Positions 7,708 to 14,734 are shown, counted from the stretch's first letter. The stretch: DNA of 22,876 bases from NCED01 sp035493955 (GCA_035493955.1 DATJHI010000034.1:1-22876); one strand, 5' to 3'. Notes: generated from the sequence alone by a model not told the origin. A program made the numbers and translations.

Positions 7708-8666
7708 GTCGCATGCCGCGCCTCCTGCCCCTGGTGGGGATCGCGGTGGGAGGGGTGCTGGCGGTGAAGGCCCTGGCCGACATCGACGCCCTGCCCAAGA
7801 TGATGGCCGGCGCCCAGGCCCTTGCCGAAGAGGCGGCTGCGCCGGCCAAGGGCGCCGCGAAGGTCTCCCCGGTTCCCGCCGCGGCCAAGCCGGTTCCGGC
7901 CGCCGCGCCCTCCGCCTCGGCGGCGGTGGCCGCCCCGATCAAGGTCTGCGCCCCCAGTCCCGCCGAACTGGCCAGGGACGCCGGCCTGTCCCCGGCCGAA
8001 CTGCAGGTGCTGCAGAGCCTGGGCGTGCGCCGCAACCAGCTCGACGCCCGCGAAACCGATCTCGACACCCAGCTCAAGCTGCTCGCCGCCGCCGAAGCGA
8101 AGCTCGACGTAAAACTGAAGGGATTGAACGGCCTGAAGACCGATCTTCAGGTCCTGCTCGGACAGACCGAGGCCAAGGAATCCGCGGAGATCGACCGCCT
8201 GGTGATCGTCTACGGCAAGATGAAGCCCAAGGACGCCGCCGCGGTCATGGTCCAGCTCGAGGACAAGGTGCGCATCCCCGTCGCCGCCAAGCTGAAGGAA
8301 TCGACCCTGGCCGCCGTCCTGTCGCAGATGCCGCCGGCCGAGGCCAAGAAGCTCACCGAAAGCCTCGCCCACCGTTACGACAAGGTCCAGCAACTGGCCC
8401 AGAACGCCACCGCCGCCACGGCCGCGTCCGCCGCTGCGCCGGCCGCCGCGCCCGAGGCCGACCCCACCGCCCCGGCCAAGGCGGCCGTTCCGGTGAAGGC
8501 GGCCCCGCCCAAGCCCCGCGTCCGCAAGGCCGCGGCCAAGGTCCCCGCCGACACCGCCGCCGCGACGCCGGCCGCTGCGCCCGCCGCCAGGCCCGCGGCG
8601 ACGCCCGCCGCCGCAGCGCCCGCTCCGAGCGCATCCGCGCCGGCGGCGGCCAAGCCGGCGGCCTGA
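7704..8666 (+). CDS. MotE-like protein (MgtE N-terminal-like domain), probable periplasmic flagellar accessory
   Basis: 320 residues. An N-terminal hydrophobic segment (about 6-24) serves as signal or membrane anchor. It is followed by an Ala/Pro linker (43-80), a coiled coil (about 103-160), then a helical MgtE-N-like domain (about 165-225: IVYGKMKPKDAAAVMVQLED ... TLAAVLSQMPPAEAKKLTES). That order is the one found in MotE of rhizobia, a chaperone of the periplasmic motor protein MotC, and in YlxF-like proteins of Bacillus fla/che operons. Unusual here is a C-terminal tail of about 85 residues made almost only of Ala, Pro, Lys and Arg; MotE proteins are usually nearer 180 residues. No motC is present in the window, so the partner, if any, is unknown. 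Start ATG 7704 overlaps the previous stop (ATGA). Confidence 0.8.
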   Translation: MSRMPRLLPLVGIAVGGVLAVKALADIDALPKMMAGAQALAEEAAAPAKGAAKVSPVPAAAKPVPAAAPSASAAVAAPIKVCAPSPAELARDAGLSPAELQVLQSLGVRRNQLDARETDLDTQLKLLAAAEAKLDVKLKGLNGLKTDLQVLLGQTEAKESAEIDRLVIVYGKMKPKDAAAVMVQLEDKVRIPVAAKLKESTLAAVLSQMPPAEAKKLTESLAHRYDKVQQLAQNATAATAASAAAPAAAPEADPTAPAKAAVPVKAAPPKPRVRKAAAKVPADTAAATPAAAPAARPAATPAAAAPAPSASAPAAAKPAA

Positions 8667-8696
8667 GGGGAGGCGACGGTGCGTCTCGGGCGCCCG

Positions 8697-8728
8697 TTAA
8701 CCTTGACCTAAGCCCGCTGCGTCAAGGT
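8697..8728 (+). promoter_or_regulatory. CtrA-like box plus 8-bp inverted repeat before the AMIN-TPR gene
   Basis: TTAA-CCTTGAC-CTAA (8697-8711) matches the TTAA-N7-TTAA CtrA box with one mismatch. Overlapping it, ACCTTGAC (8700-8707) and GTCAAGGT (8721-8728) form a perfect inverted repeat with a 13-base loop. The right arm contains AAGG eight bases before ATG 8737, the likely ribosome site, so a transcript made from upstream (fliL operon read-through) could hide the site in a hairpin. The 31-nt gap after the MotE-like stop to this element has no other signal. CtrA-driven initiation in the usual position would fall about at the start codon, so the box may repress or work otherwise. Confidence 0.5.
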
Positions 8729-8736
8729 GCGGGGGC

Positions 8737-11646
8737 ATGCGCCCGCTTCGCTCCATCCTCGCCGCCGCAACGGCGCTCAGCCTCGTATTCGGCCCTCTGG
8801 CCCCCGCCGCGGCCGGGCCGGGCGGGGTGGAAATCCTGGTCGGCTCGGCCAAGGGGCTGTCGCGGCTCGAGTTCAAGGGATCCCAGCCGGTCTCCGCCCG
8901 CCGCGAGGGAGGGGACATCGTCCTGCGCTTCGGCGCCGTCGCCGCGCCTGACCTGGCCCGGCTGCACACCGATCCGCCCAAATATCTGAAAACCGCCGTG
9001 GCTGCCGAGGTGAAGGGCGGGCTGGAACTGCGCCTGACGCTCGACGGGGATCCGGAAGCGCATGTGGGCAAGGCCGACGGCGTGACCTATGTCGCCCTGG
9101 GGCCGCCCCCGGCGCCGATCCCTGCCGCCCCGGCCCCCAAGGACCAGACCCCCGAGGCCCGCGCCAATCCGGTCCCGCAGGGCGGGGTGGTCCGGATGCG
9201 CGCCGAACTGCAGGGCGGCGCGCTGAAGCTCCATTTCCCCTGGCGCGCGCCCTTGGGCGCGGCGGTGTTCCGCCGGGGCGACGCGGTCTGGCTGGTGTTC
9301 GACGCGCCGGCGAAGCTGGACCTGTCCGAGGCCCCTCACGGCCTGACCCAGATGCGCACGATGCAGGCGGTGGCCGGCGACAGGTTCTCCGCCGTCCGGA
9401 TCGTCGCGCCCGTCACCACCGTGGCCACCGCCACCGTCGAAGCGGGGACCTGGACCCTCACCCTGGGCCCTTCGGCCGCCGCGGCTCCCATCCCGATCAC
9501 CCTGGGCCGCGAGGACGCCGCCGGGCCTGCGACCCTGACCGCCCAGGTGGCCGGCTCCACCGGCGTGTTCTGGATCGCCGACCCCGTGGTCGGCGACCGG
9601 ATCGCGGCGGTCACCGCGCTCGGTCCCGCCAAGGGCCTGCCGGGCCAGCGCACCTTTGTCGACGCGACCCTGTTCCCCAGCTCCCAGGGCCTGGCGGTCC
9701 AGCCGATCGCCGACGACCTGCAGGTGGCCGCCGACGGCGACATCGTCCGGATCGGCCGCCCCCGGGGCCTCGCCCTCTCCCCGGCCTCCATGCAGGCGCG
9801 CAATGTGGCCGCCTCTCCGCTGAACCTGCCGCATGCGACCGCCCTGCCGGCCCTGGTCGACTTCACCGGCTGGTCCAGGACCGGCGCCGGCGGCTTCAAC
9901 GCCCGCTACGCCCAGTTGCAGGACGCCGCCGCCCAGGAAGCGGCCAAGGGCAGGGGCGGCGGCGTGCAGGCGCGCCTCGGCCTCGCCAGGTTCCTGATCG
10001 GGACCGAACTGGCCCCTGAGGCCCTCGGGGTGCTGGGCATGATCGCCAAGGCCGAGCCCACCATGATGAGCGACCCGGAGTTCCGGGGTCTGCGCGGCGC
10101 GGCGCGGGTCCTTGCCGGGCGCCTCAAGGAGGCCCAGGCCGACTTCTCCTCGCCGGTCCTGGCCGAGGATCCGGCCAGCGCCCTGTGGCGCGGCTATGTC
10201 GCGGCGCGCCTGGGCGATTATGCCGGCGCCCGCGAGCAGTTGACGGCGGGCCGTTCGGCGCTGGCCCAGTTCGCGCCCAAGTGGAAGGCCCGTTTCGCCC
10301 GCGCCGACGTGGACGCCGCCCTGGCCCTGAACGACCTGGGCGCGGCCAAGGCCGCCCTGCTGACGGCCCAGGGCGAGGCCTTGGATCCCACCGAAGCCGC
10401 CGGCGTGCGTCTGGCCGAGGCCAAGCTGGCCGACGCCGCCGGCCAGGCCGACCGGGCGCTGGGCCTCTATGACGAGGTCGCCACCTCGAACTACGGCGCG
10501 CTCGCCGCGCCGGCCATCCTGCGCGCCACCGAGATCCGCCTGAACAAGGGCCGGATCGACGCGCCCAAGGCCGTCGCCATCCTGGACTCCCTACGCTTCC
10601 GCTGGCGCGGGGACGCCACCGAGCTTGAGACCATCCGGTCGCTGGGGCGCATCTACGTCGCCCAGGGGCGCTACCGCGAGGCCCTGGAGGCCCTGCGCTC
10701 GGCCGGTCAGCGGCTGCCGGACCTGCCCGCGGCCGCCGCGCTGCAGGCCGACCTGTCGACCGCCTTCAAGGCCCTGTTCCTCACCGGCGGCGCGGACGGC
10801 ATGCAGCCGGTCCAGGCCCTGGCCCTGTTCTACGATTTCAAGGAATTCACCCCCATCGGCGCCGAGGGCGACCTGATGGTGCGCAAGCTGGCCCGCCGGC
10901 TGGTCGACGTCGACCTTTTGGACCAGGCGGCCGAGCTGTTGAAATACCAGGCCGAGAACCGCCTGGACGGGGTTCCCCGGGCCGAGGTCTCCACCGACCT
11001 GGCCATGATCCAGTTGATGAATCGCAAGCCCGAGCAGGCTCTGCTGGCCCTGAACAGTTCGCGCACCACCCTGCTGCCGGCCGCGCTGAACGCCGACCGC
11101 AGGATGCTCGAGGCCCGCGCCTGGCTGCAGCTCGGCCAGTTCGACCACGCCACCGAGATCCTGGGCAAGGACGCCTCGTCCGAGGCGCAGGAGGTGCGCG
11201 CCGAGATCGCCTGGAAGCAGCACAGCTGGACCGACGCGGGCAAGACGCTGGAGATCCGCCTGGGCGACCGCTGGAAGCAGGACGCGCCCCTGACCCCGGA
11301 CGAGGAGACCAAGCTGCTGCGCGCGGGGGCCGCCTACAGCCTGGCCGGGGACGAACAGGCCCTGACCCGCCTGCGCACCCGCTACGCCAAGTTCGGCGAC
11401 GGCGCCCGCGCGCCGGAGGCGATGAAGGTCGCCCTGTCCGGCGGCGCCGCCGGGGCCCTGACCGCGTCCGATTTCTCCCGCGCGGTTTCCGACGTCGATT
11501 CCTTCGCCGGCTGGGTTGAGCGGATGAAGAAGAAGTTCCGCAGCCGTCCGGCGCCGGTGAGCACGGGCGCCCCGTCCGCCAAGCTGCCGTCCCAGACCGC
11601 GGCCGCGGGCGCGCCCCCGCCGAAGGCCCTGCCGGAGAAGGGGTAG
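8737..11646 (+). CDS. Large exported AMIN-like/TPR protein in the flagellar cluster
   Basis: 969 residues. The signal peptide is about 1-26 (cleavage after PAAA). Two beta-rich repeats follow, about 28-110 (GLSRLEF ... GDIVLRFGAVAAPDLARL) and about 149-250 (GAAVFRRGDAVWLVFDAPAK ...). Both have the 'short strand, G-D-x-hydrophobic-x-h-F' look of AMIN-type domains. From about 385 to 905 the protein is a run of paired helices with TPR character (for example LGRIYVAQGRYREALEALRS, EARAWLQLGQFDHATEILGK). The tail (about 920-969) is basic and Pro-rich. Probably a periplasmic scaffold. The architecture recalls PflA of Campylobacter (beta-sandwich plus TPR, part of the motor disk), but I claim similarity of layout only. 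It lies 70 bp behind the MotE-like gene and ends 3 bp from convergent fliP. Confidence 0.85.
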   Translation: MRPLRSILAAATALSLVFGPLAPAAAGPGGVEILVGSAKGLSRLEFKGSQPVSARREGGDIVLRFGAVAAPDLARLHTDPPKYLKTAVAAEVKGGLELRLTLDGDPEAHVGKADGVTYVALGPPPAPIPAAPAPKDQTPEARANPVPQGGVVRMRAELQGGALKLHFPWRAPLGAAVFRRGDAVWLVFDAPAKLDLSEAPHGLTQMRTMQAVAGDRFSAVRIVAPVTTVATATVEAGTWTLTLGPSAAAAPIPITLGREDAAGPATLTAQVAGSTGVFWIADPVVGDRIAAVTALGPAKGLPGQRTFVDATLFPSSQGLAVQPIADDLQVAADGDIVRIGRPRGLALSPASMQARNVAASPLNLPHATALPALVDFTGWSRTGAGGFNARYAQLQDAAAQEAAKGRGGGVQARLGLARFLIGTELAPEALGVLGMIAKAEPTMMSDPEFRGLRGAARVLAGRLKEAQADFSSPVLAEDPASALWRGYVAARLGDYAGAREQLTAGRSALAQFAPKWKARFARADVDAALALNDLGAAKAALLTAQGEALDPTEAAGVRLAEAKLADAAGQADRALGLYDEVATSNYGALAAPAILRATEIRLNKGRIDAPKAVAILDSLRFRWRGDATELETIRSLGRIYVAQGRYREALEALRSAGQRLPDLPAAAALQADLSTAFKALFLTGGADGMQPVQALALFYDFKEFTPIGAEGDLMVRKLARRLVDVDLLDQAAELLKYQAENRLDGVPRAEVSTDLAMIQLMNRKPEQALLALNSSRTTLLPAALNADRRMLEARAWLQLGQFDHATEILGKDASSEAQEVRAEIAWKQHSWTDAGKTLEIRLGDRWKQDAPLTPDEETKLLRAGAAYSLAGDEQALTRLRTRYAKFGDGARAPEAMKVALSGGAAGALTASDFSRAVSDVDSFAGWVERMKKKFRSRPAPVSTGAPSAKLPSQTAAAGAPPPKALPEKG

Positions 11647-11659
11647 GGGCTAGACCCCT
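11645..11659. terminator. Short hairpin at the convergent AMIN-TPR/fliP junction
   Basis: AGGGG-CTAGA-CCCCT forms a 5-bp G/C stem that covers the stop codons of both convergent genes. No T-run follows on either side, so it is at best a weak bidirectional terminator, but it is the only candidate at a junction where the two genes are 3 bp apart. Confidence 0.3.
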
Positions 11660-12477
11660 GCGCCGTGGCGGAAGCTTTCCACCAGGCTCCCCGCCACCAG
11701 CCGCCAGCCGTCCACCAGGACGAAGAAGATCAGCTTGAACGGCAGGCTCACCACCACCGGCGGGAGCATCATCATGCCCATGCTCATCAGCACGCTGGCC
11801 ACCACGAGGTCGATGACCAGGAACGGCACGAACAGCAAAAAGCCGATCTCGAACCCGCGCTTCAGCTCCGAGATCATGAAGGCCGGGGTCACCGTCTGCA
11901 GGGGCGTGTCCATCGCCGTCTTCGGCTTGGGGATCTTCGACAGCTTGATGAACAGGGCGAGGTCTTCCATGTCGACCTGGGCCAGCATGAACCGCTTCAC
12001 CGGCTGCGACGCCGCCCCGAACGCCTGCGGCAGCTCCATCTTGTGGTCGAGCAGGGGGCGGATCCCCGCATTGTAGGAGGCGGTGAACGTCGGCCCCATG
12101 ACGATGGCGGTCAGGAACAGGGACAGGCTGACGATCACCGCATTGGGCGGGCTCTGCTGAAGCCCCAGCGCCGTGCGCAGCAGCGAAAGCACCACCACGA
12201 TCCGGACGAAGGAGGTGGTCATCATCACGATGGAGGGTGCCAGCGACAGCACGGTCAGAAGCGCGACCAACTGGACGACCCGGTCGGTCAGGCCCGTGGC
12301 CCCGCCGGACCCGAGGTCGAGGTTCAGGGCCTGGGCCATGGCGATGGCGGGGAAGACCAGGCTGACCACGGTGGCGGCGAGGGCCAGCCGCGCGGCGCGG
12401 GCGACGTCGCTGGCCTCCACCGGGATCAGCAGGCTCGCGATGGCCTTGGACAGGGTGGCTTTGGAACGGCTCTTCAT
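11650..12477 (-). CDS. fliP: Flagellar type III export gate protein FliP
   Basis: Core pore subunit of the export gate (FliP5-FliQ4-FliR1). 275 residues from ATG 12477. Conserved FliP segments are present: LTVLSLAPSIVMMTTSFVRI, LGLQQSPPNAVIVSLSLFLT, ALFIKLSKIPKP, TVTPAFMISELKRGFEIGFL and DLVVASVLMSMGMMMLPPVV. A signal-peptide-like hydrophobic stretch ending AIAMAQA is preceded by about 28 extra residues, so the protein is longer than the usual 245 or so; either the extension is real or translation starts later. An in-frame TTG at 12486 is less likely than the ATG. It follows fliO by 5 bp. Confidence 0.96.
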   Translation of the reverse strand: MKSRSKATLSKAIASLLIPVEASDVARAARLALAATVVSLVFPAIAMAQALNLDLGSGGATGLTDRVVQLVALLTVLSLAPSIVMMTTSFVRIVVVLSLLRTALGLQQSPPNAVIVSLSLFLTAIVMGPTFTASYNAGIRPLLDHKMELPQAFGAASQPVKRFMLAQVDMEDLALFIKLSKIPKPKTAMDTPLQTVTPAFMISELKRGFEIGFLLFVPFLVIDLVVASVLMSMGMMMLPPVVVSLPFKLIFFVLVDGWRLVAGSLVESFRHGAGV

Positions 12478-12482
12478 CGGTC

Positions 12483-12770
12483 TCAACCCTTGGCCGGCGT
12501 CGGCCGCCGGGCCGATTCGGCGGCGGACTGGCCCAGCATGCGACCCTCGCCGAGCAGCAGGAGGCGCTCCTCCTGGTCAAAGCGCACCAGCACCAGCCGC
12601 CGCGTCGGATCGAGGGTCAGGCTCTCGACGATGGCCAGGCGCCGCTCTCCGGGCGGCCGCATCTGGAACATGCCGCTCGGACCCCAGCGGCGGGCCGCGT
12701 AGGCGGCCAGCCCGATCAGGCCAAGGGTGAGGGCGAGGCCGAACACGGCCTGGATCACGGCGAGGAACAT
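12483..12770 (-). CDS. fliO: Flagellar biosynthesis protein FliO
   Basis: Small membrane protein that helps FliP assemble into the export gate. 95 residues. One N-terminal membrane helix (about 3-25, VIQAVFGLALTLGLIGLAAY) is followed by the cytoplasmic FliO domain with GERRLAIVESLTLDPTRRLV and VRFDQEERLLLLGEG, the typical beta pattern of the family. The charged C-terminus is short. Identification rests on this pattern and on its position directly ahead of fliP. It is divergent from flgB; the 151-bp spacer contains a CtrA-like box that could drive both directions. Confidence 0.92.
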   Translation of the reverse strand: MFLAVIQAVFGLALTLGLIGLAAYAARRWGPSGMFQMRPPGERRLAIVESLTLDPTRRLVLVRFDQEERLLLLGEGRMLGQSAAESARRPTPAKG

Positions 12771-12834
12771 CGCTTCGGCCTCGAATCGCGGACGCAGTTC
12801 TGGCGCCCTTCGAGCCCAATCTCCGGCGAGGTTC

Positions 12835-12853
12835 CTAACGGCCTGTTAACCAT
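12835..12853. promoter_or_regulatory. CtrA-like box shared by divergent fliO and flgB
   Basis: CTAA-CGGCCTG-TTAACCAT: two half-sites with the canonical seven-base spacing and the extended TTAACCAT half toward flgB. It lies 69 bp before flgB ATG and 64 bp before fliO ATG. The TTAA/CTAA core is nearly symmetrical, so binding could act in both directions. CtrA directly activates early flagellar genes in Caulobacter; that CtrA acts here is inference from the motif and context. Confidence 0.7.
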
Positions 12854-12921
12854 GCGCCCGGCAAACTCTTCCTAGTCGATTGTCCTGGGGCGAGAGCCCG
12901 ATCAGCCCGGCCCCGGCCCTC

Positions 12922-13338
12922 ATGAACCTCGAACAAATCCCTCTGATCGCGATGCTGAAAGGCAAGCTCGGCTATTTGAACGAGCGCCAGAAGCTGATCT
13001 CCCAGAACGTCGCCAACGCCGACACGCCCGGCTACGCGCCCTCGGACCTGAAGCCCTTCACCTTCGCAGAGGCGATGAAGGCGCCCACGGCCGCCTCGGG
13101 CGGGGTGGAGGAGGCCCGGACCAACGCGGCCCACCTGGCCGGCAAGACCTCGCACCTCTCGACCTGGACCACCGAGGTCAAGCCCGACTCCGAGGCCCGG
13201 CTCGACGGCAACCAGGTCGTGCTGGAAGACCAGATGATCAAGATGGGGGAGGCGCGGATGGACTACGACGCCGCCGTCGGCCTCTACCAGAAATCCCTCG
13301 GCCTGCTGCGCCTGGCGGCGCGGCGCCCGGGCGGCTGA
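12922..13338 (+). CDS. flgB: Flagellar proximal rod protein FlgB
   Basis: First rod subunit block above FliE. 138 residues. The N-terminal rod helix is recognisable (LGYLNERQKLISQNVANADT then PGYAPSDLKPF), and the C-terminal half ends with VVLEDQMIKMGEARMDYDAA and VGLYQKSLGLLRLA, standard for FlgB. ATG 12922 (MNLEQIPLIAML) matches the usual N-terminus; an in-frame TTG at 12880 would add 14 unlikely residues. No strong ribosome site precedes it. First gene of the rightward flgB-flgC-fliE operon behind the CtrA-like box. Confidence 0.96.
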   Translation: MNLEQIPLIAMLKGKLGYLNERQKLISQNVANADTPGYAPSDLKPFTFAEAMKAPTAASGGVEEARTNAAHLAGKTSHLSTWTTEVKPDSEARLDGNQVVLEDQMIKMGEARMDYDAAVGLYQKSLGLLRLAARRPGG

Positions 13339-13356
13339 GCCTAGGGAAGCCGGAAC

Positions 13357-13776
13357 ATGCCCAACGCGCCCACCTCCGCCAACGCCGCCATGTCGGTCGC
13401 GGCCTCCGCCCTCAAGGCCCAGCAGGCCCGGATGCGGGTCATCGCCGAGAACATCGCCAACGCCGATTCCACAGCCACCACCCCGGGGGGCGACCCCTAC
13501 CAGCGCCAGAACCCCCAGTTCAAACCCACCGAGGTCGGAGGCGGCACCGGGGTGGTGATGACCGGCGTCGTCGCCGACACCTCCCCGTTCAAGCGGCAAT
13601 ACAACCCCGGCAACCCGGCCGCGGACCCCCAGGGCTACGTCAAGCTGCCCAACATCGATCCGTTGACCGAGGCGCTGGACATGCGCCAGGCCCAGCGCGC
13701 CTACGAGGCCAACCTGAACGTGATCGAGACCGCGCGCACCATGCAGAACCGCACCCTCGACCTGTTGAAGAAGTAA
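13357..13776 (+). CDS. flgC: Flagellar proximal rod protein FlgC
   Basis: Rod subunit partner of FlgB. 139 residues, normal size. N-terminal helix SVAASALKAQQARMRVIAEN and IANADSTATTPGGDPYQRQN, central VVADTSPFKRQYNPGNPAAD, then PQGYVKLPNIDPLTEALDMR and QAQRAYEANLNVIETARTMQ at the C-terminus, all family hallmarks. The ribosome site is probably GGGAAG or CCGGA within the 18-bp gap after flgB. fliE follows after 14 bp. Confidence 0.97.
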   Translation: MPNAPTSANAAMSVAASALKAQQARMRVIAENIANADSTATTPGGDPYQRQNPQFKPTEVGGGTGVVMTGVVADTSPFKRQYNPGNPAADPQGYVKLPNIDPLTEALDMRQAQRAYEANLNVIETARTMQNRTLDLLKK

Positions 13777-13790
13777 GGGGCTAGCCCGCC

Positions 13791-14099
13791 ATGATCAGCG
13801 CAATGGCCGCCGCCAAGGCCTACGCCGCCGCCGCCCAGAGCAACAGCCTCGGCGGCGTCGCCGGCGCGGCCGAGCCGGGCGGATCGCCCTTCGCCCAGAT
13901 GGTGCAGAGCGCCGTCGACCAGACGGTCAACGCCTCGCGCCAGGCCGAAGTGAAGATGGCCGCCCACACCCAGGGCAAGGCCGAACTGGTCGACGTGGTC
14001 ACCTCCGTGGCCTCGGCGGAGGCGAGCCTTGAGACGGCCATGGCGGTCCGCGACCAGGTGATCTCGGCCTTCCAGGAAATCATGCGGATGCCGATCTGA
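13791..14099 (+). CDS. fliE: Flagellar hook-basal body complex protein FliE
   Basis: Connects the MS-ring to the rod and is among the first substrates of the export apparatus. 102 residues. Conserved C-terminal pattern: SPFAQMVQSAVDQTVNASRQ, LVDVVTSVASAEASLETAMA and VRDQVISAFQEIMRMPI. The ribosome site AAGGGG (13775-13780) lies partly inside a small hairpin, GGGC-TA-GCCC (13778-13787), directly before the ATG, which could moderate translation. Last gene of the flgBC-fliE operon; it ends 2 bp from the convergent folE stop. Confidence 0.95.
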   Translation: MISAMAAAKAYAAAAQSNSLGGVAGAAEPGGSPFAQMVQSAVDQTVNASRQAEVKMAAHTQGKAELVDVVTSVASAEASLETAMAVRDQVISAFQEIMRMPI

Positions 14100-14101
14100 G
14101 G

Positions 14102-14734
14102 TCAGCCCCGCGCCAGGCGCAGGAACTCCTCCCGCGTCCGGGGGTCGTCGCGGACCACGCCGATCAGGTGGCTGGTGACCAGGGACGCGCCCGGGGTGTT
14201 GACCCCGCGAAGGGTCATGCAGCTGTGTTCGGCCTCGATCACGACCCCCACGCCGGCGGGACGCAGCACCTCGTCGATGGCGTGGGCGATCTCGGCGGTC
14301 ATCTTCTCCTGGATCTGGAAGCGTCGCGCATAGCCGTGGACCACCCGCGCCAGCTTGGAGATCCCCACCACCCGGTTGGTCGGCAGATAGGCGACGTGCG
14401 CCTTGCCCACCACCGGCAGCATGTGATGTTCGCAGAAGCTGACGAAGCGGATGTCGCGCAGCACCACCAGTTCGTCGTAGCCGCCGACCTCCTCGAACAC
14501 CTTTTCCAGGTAACCCCGGGGATCGGTGTCGTAGCCGGCGAACAGCTCGCGGTAGGAGCGCGCCACCCGGGCCGGGGTTTCGATCAGCCCTTCGCGGGAA
14601 GGGTCCTCGCCGGCCCAGCGCAGCAGGGTCCGCACGGCGGCTTCCGCCTCCGCCTGGCTCGGCCGTTCGTGCGGCTGGTCGCGGGGCGGCAGCTCCTGTC
14701 CGAGGCTCGGGTCCTGGTCCGGGTGTAAGGGCAT
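14102..14734 (-). CDS. folE: GTP cyclohydrolase I (FolE)
   Basis: Converts GTP to 7,8-dihydroneopterin triphosphate, the first step of tetrahydrofolate synthesis. 210 residues from ATG 14734. The type I zinc site is intact: SFCEHHMLPVVGKAHVAYLP supplies Cys and His, and EAEHSCMTLRGVNTPGA supplies the second Cys. The GISKLARVVHGYARRFQIQE and TAEIAHAIDEVL segments complete the fold. The start is chosen by the ribosome site GGAGG six bases upstream; longer in-frame readings to 14749 or 14905 give unlikely N-termini. It is a housekeeping gene placed between fliE and fliQ, convergent with the former and divergent from the latter. Confidence 0.97.
   Translation of the reverse strand: MPLHPDQDPSLGQELPPRDQPHERPSQAEAEAAVRTLLRWAGEDPSREGLIETPARVARSYRELFAGYDTDPRGYLEKVFEEVGGYDELVVLRDIRFVSFCEHHMLPVVGKAHVAYLPTNRVVGISKLARVVHGYARRFQIQEKMTAEIAHAIDEVLRPAGVGVVIEAEHSCMTLRGVNTPGASLVTSHLIGVVRDDPRTREEFLRLARG

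Noticed and set aside
8722..9834. 370-residue minus-strand open frame
   Set aside because: It lies antisense to the start of the AMIN-TPR gene and shows no protein-like pattern, whereas the plus frame has a signal peptide and domains.
12801..12815. Possible sigma-54 promoter for flgB (TGG-N10-GC)
   Set aside because: The -24 half fits but the -12 half reads GAGC instead of TTGC, and early rod genes with a CtrA box are not expected to use sigma-54.
12880..12921. Earlier TTG start for flgB
   Set aside because: It would add 14 residues not found in FlgB; ATG 12922 gives the usual N-terminus.
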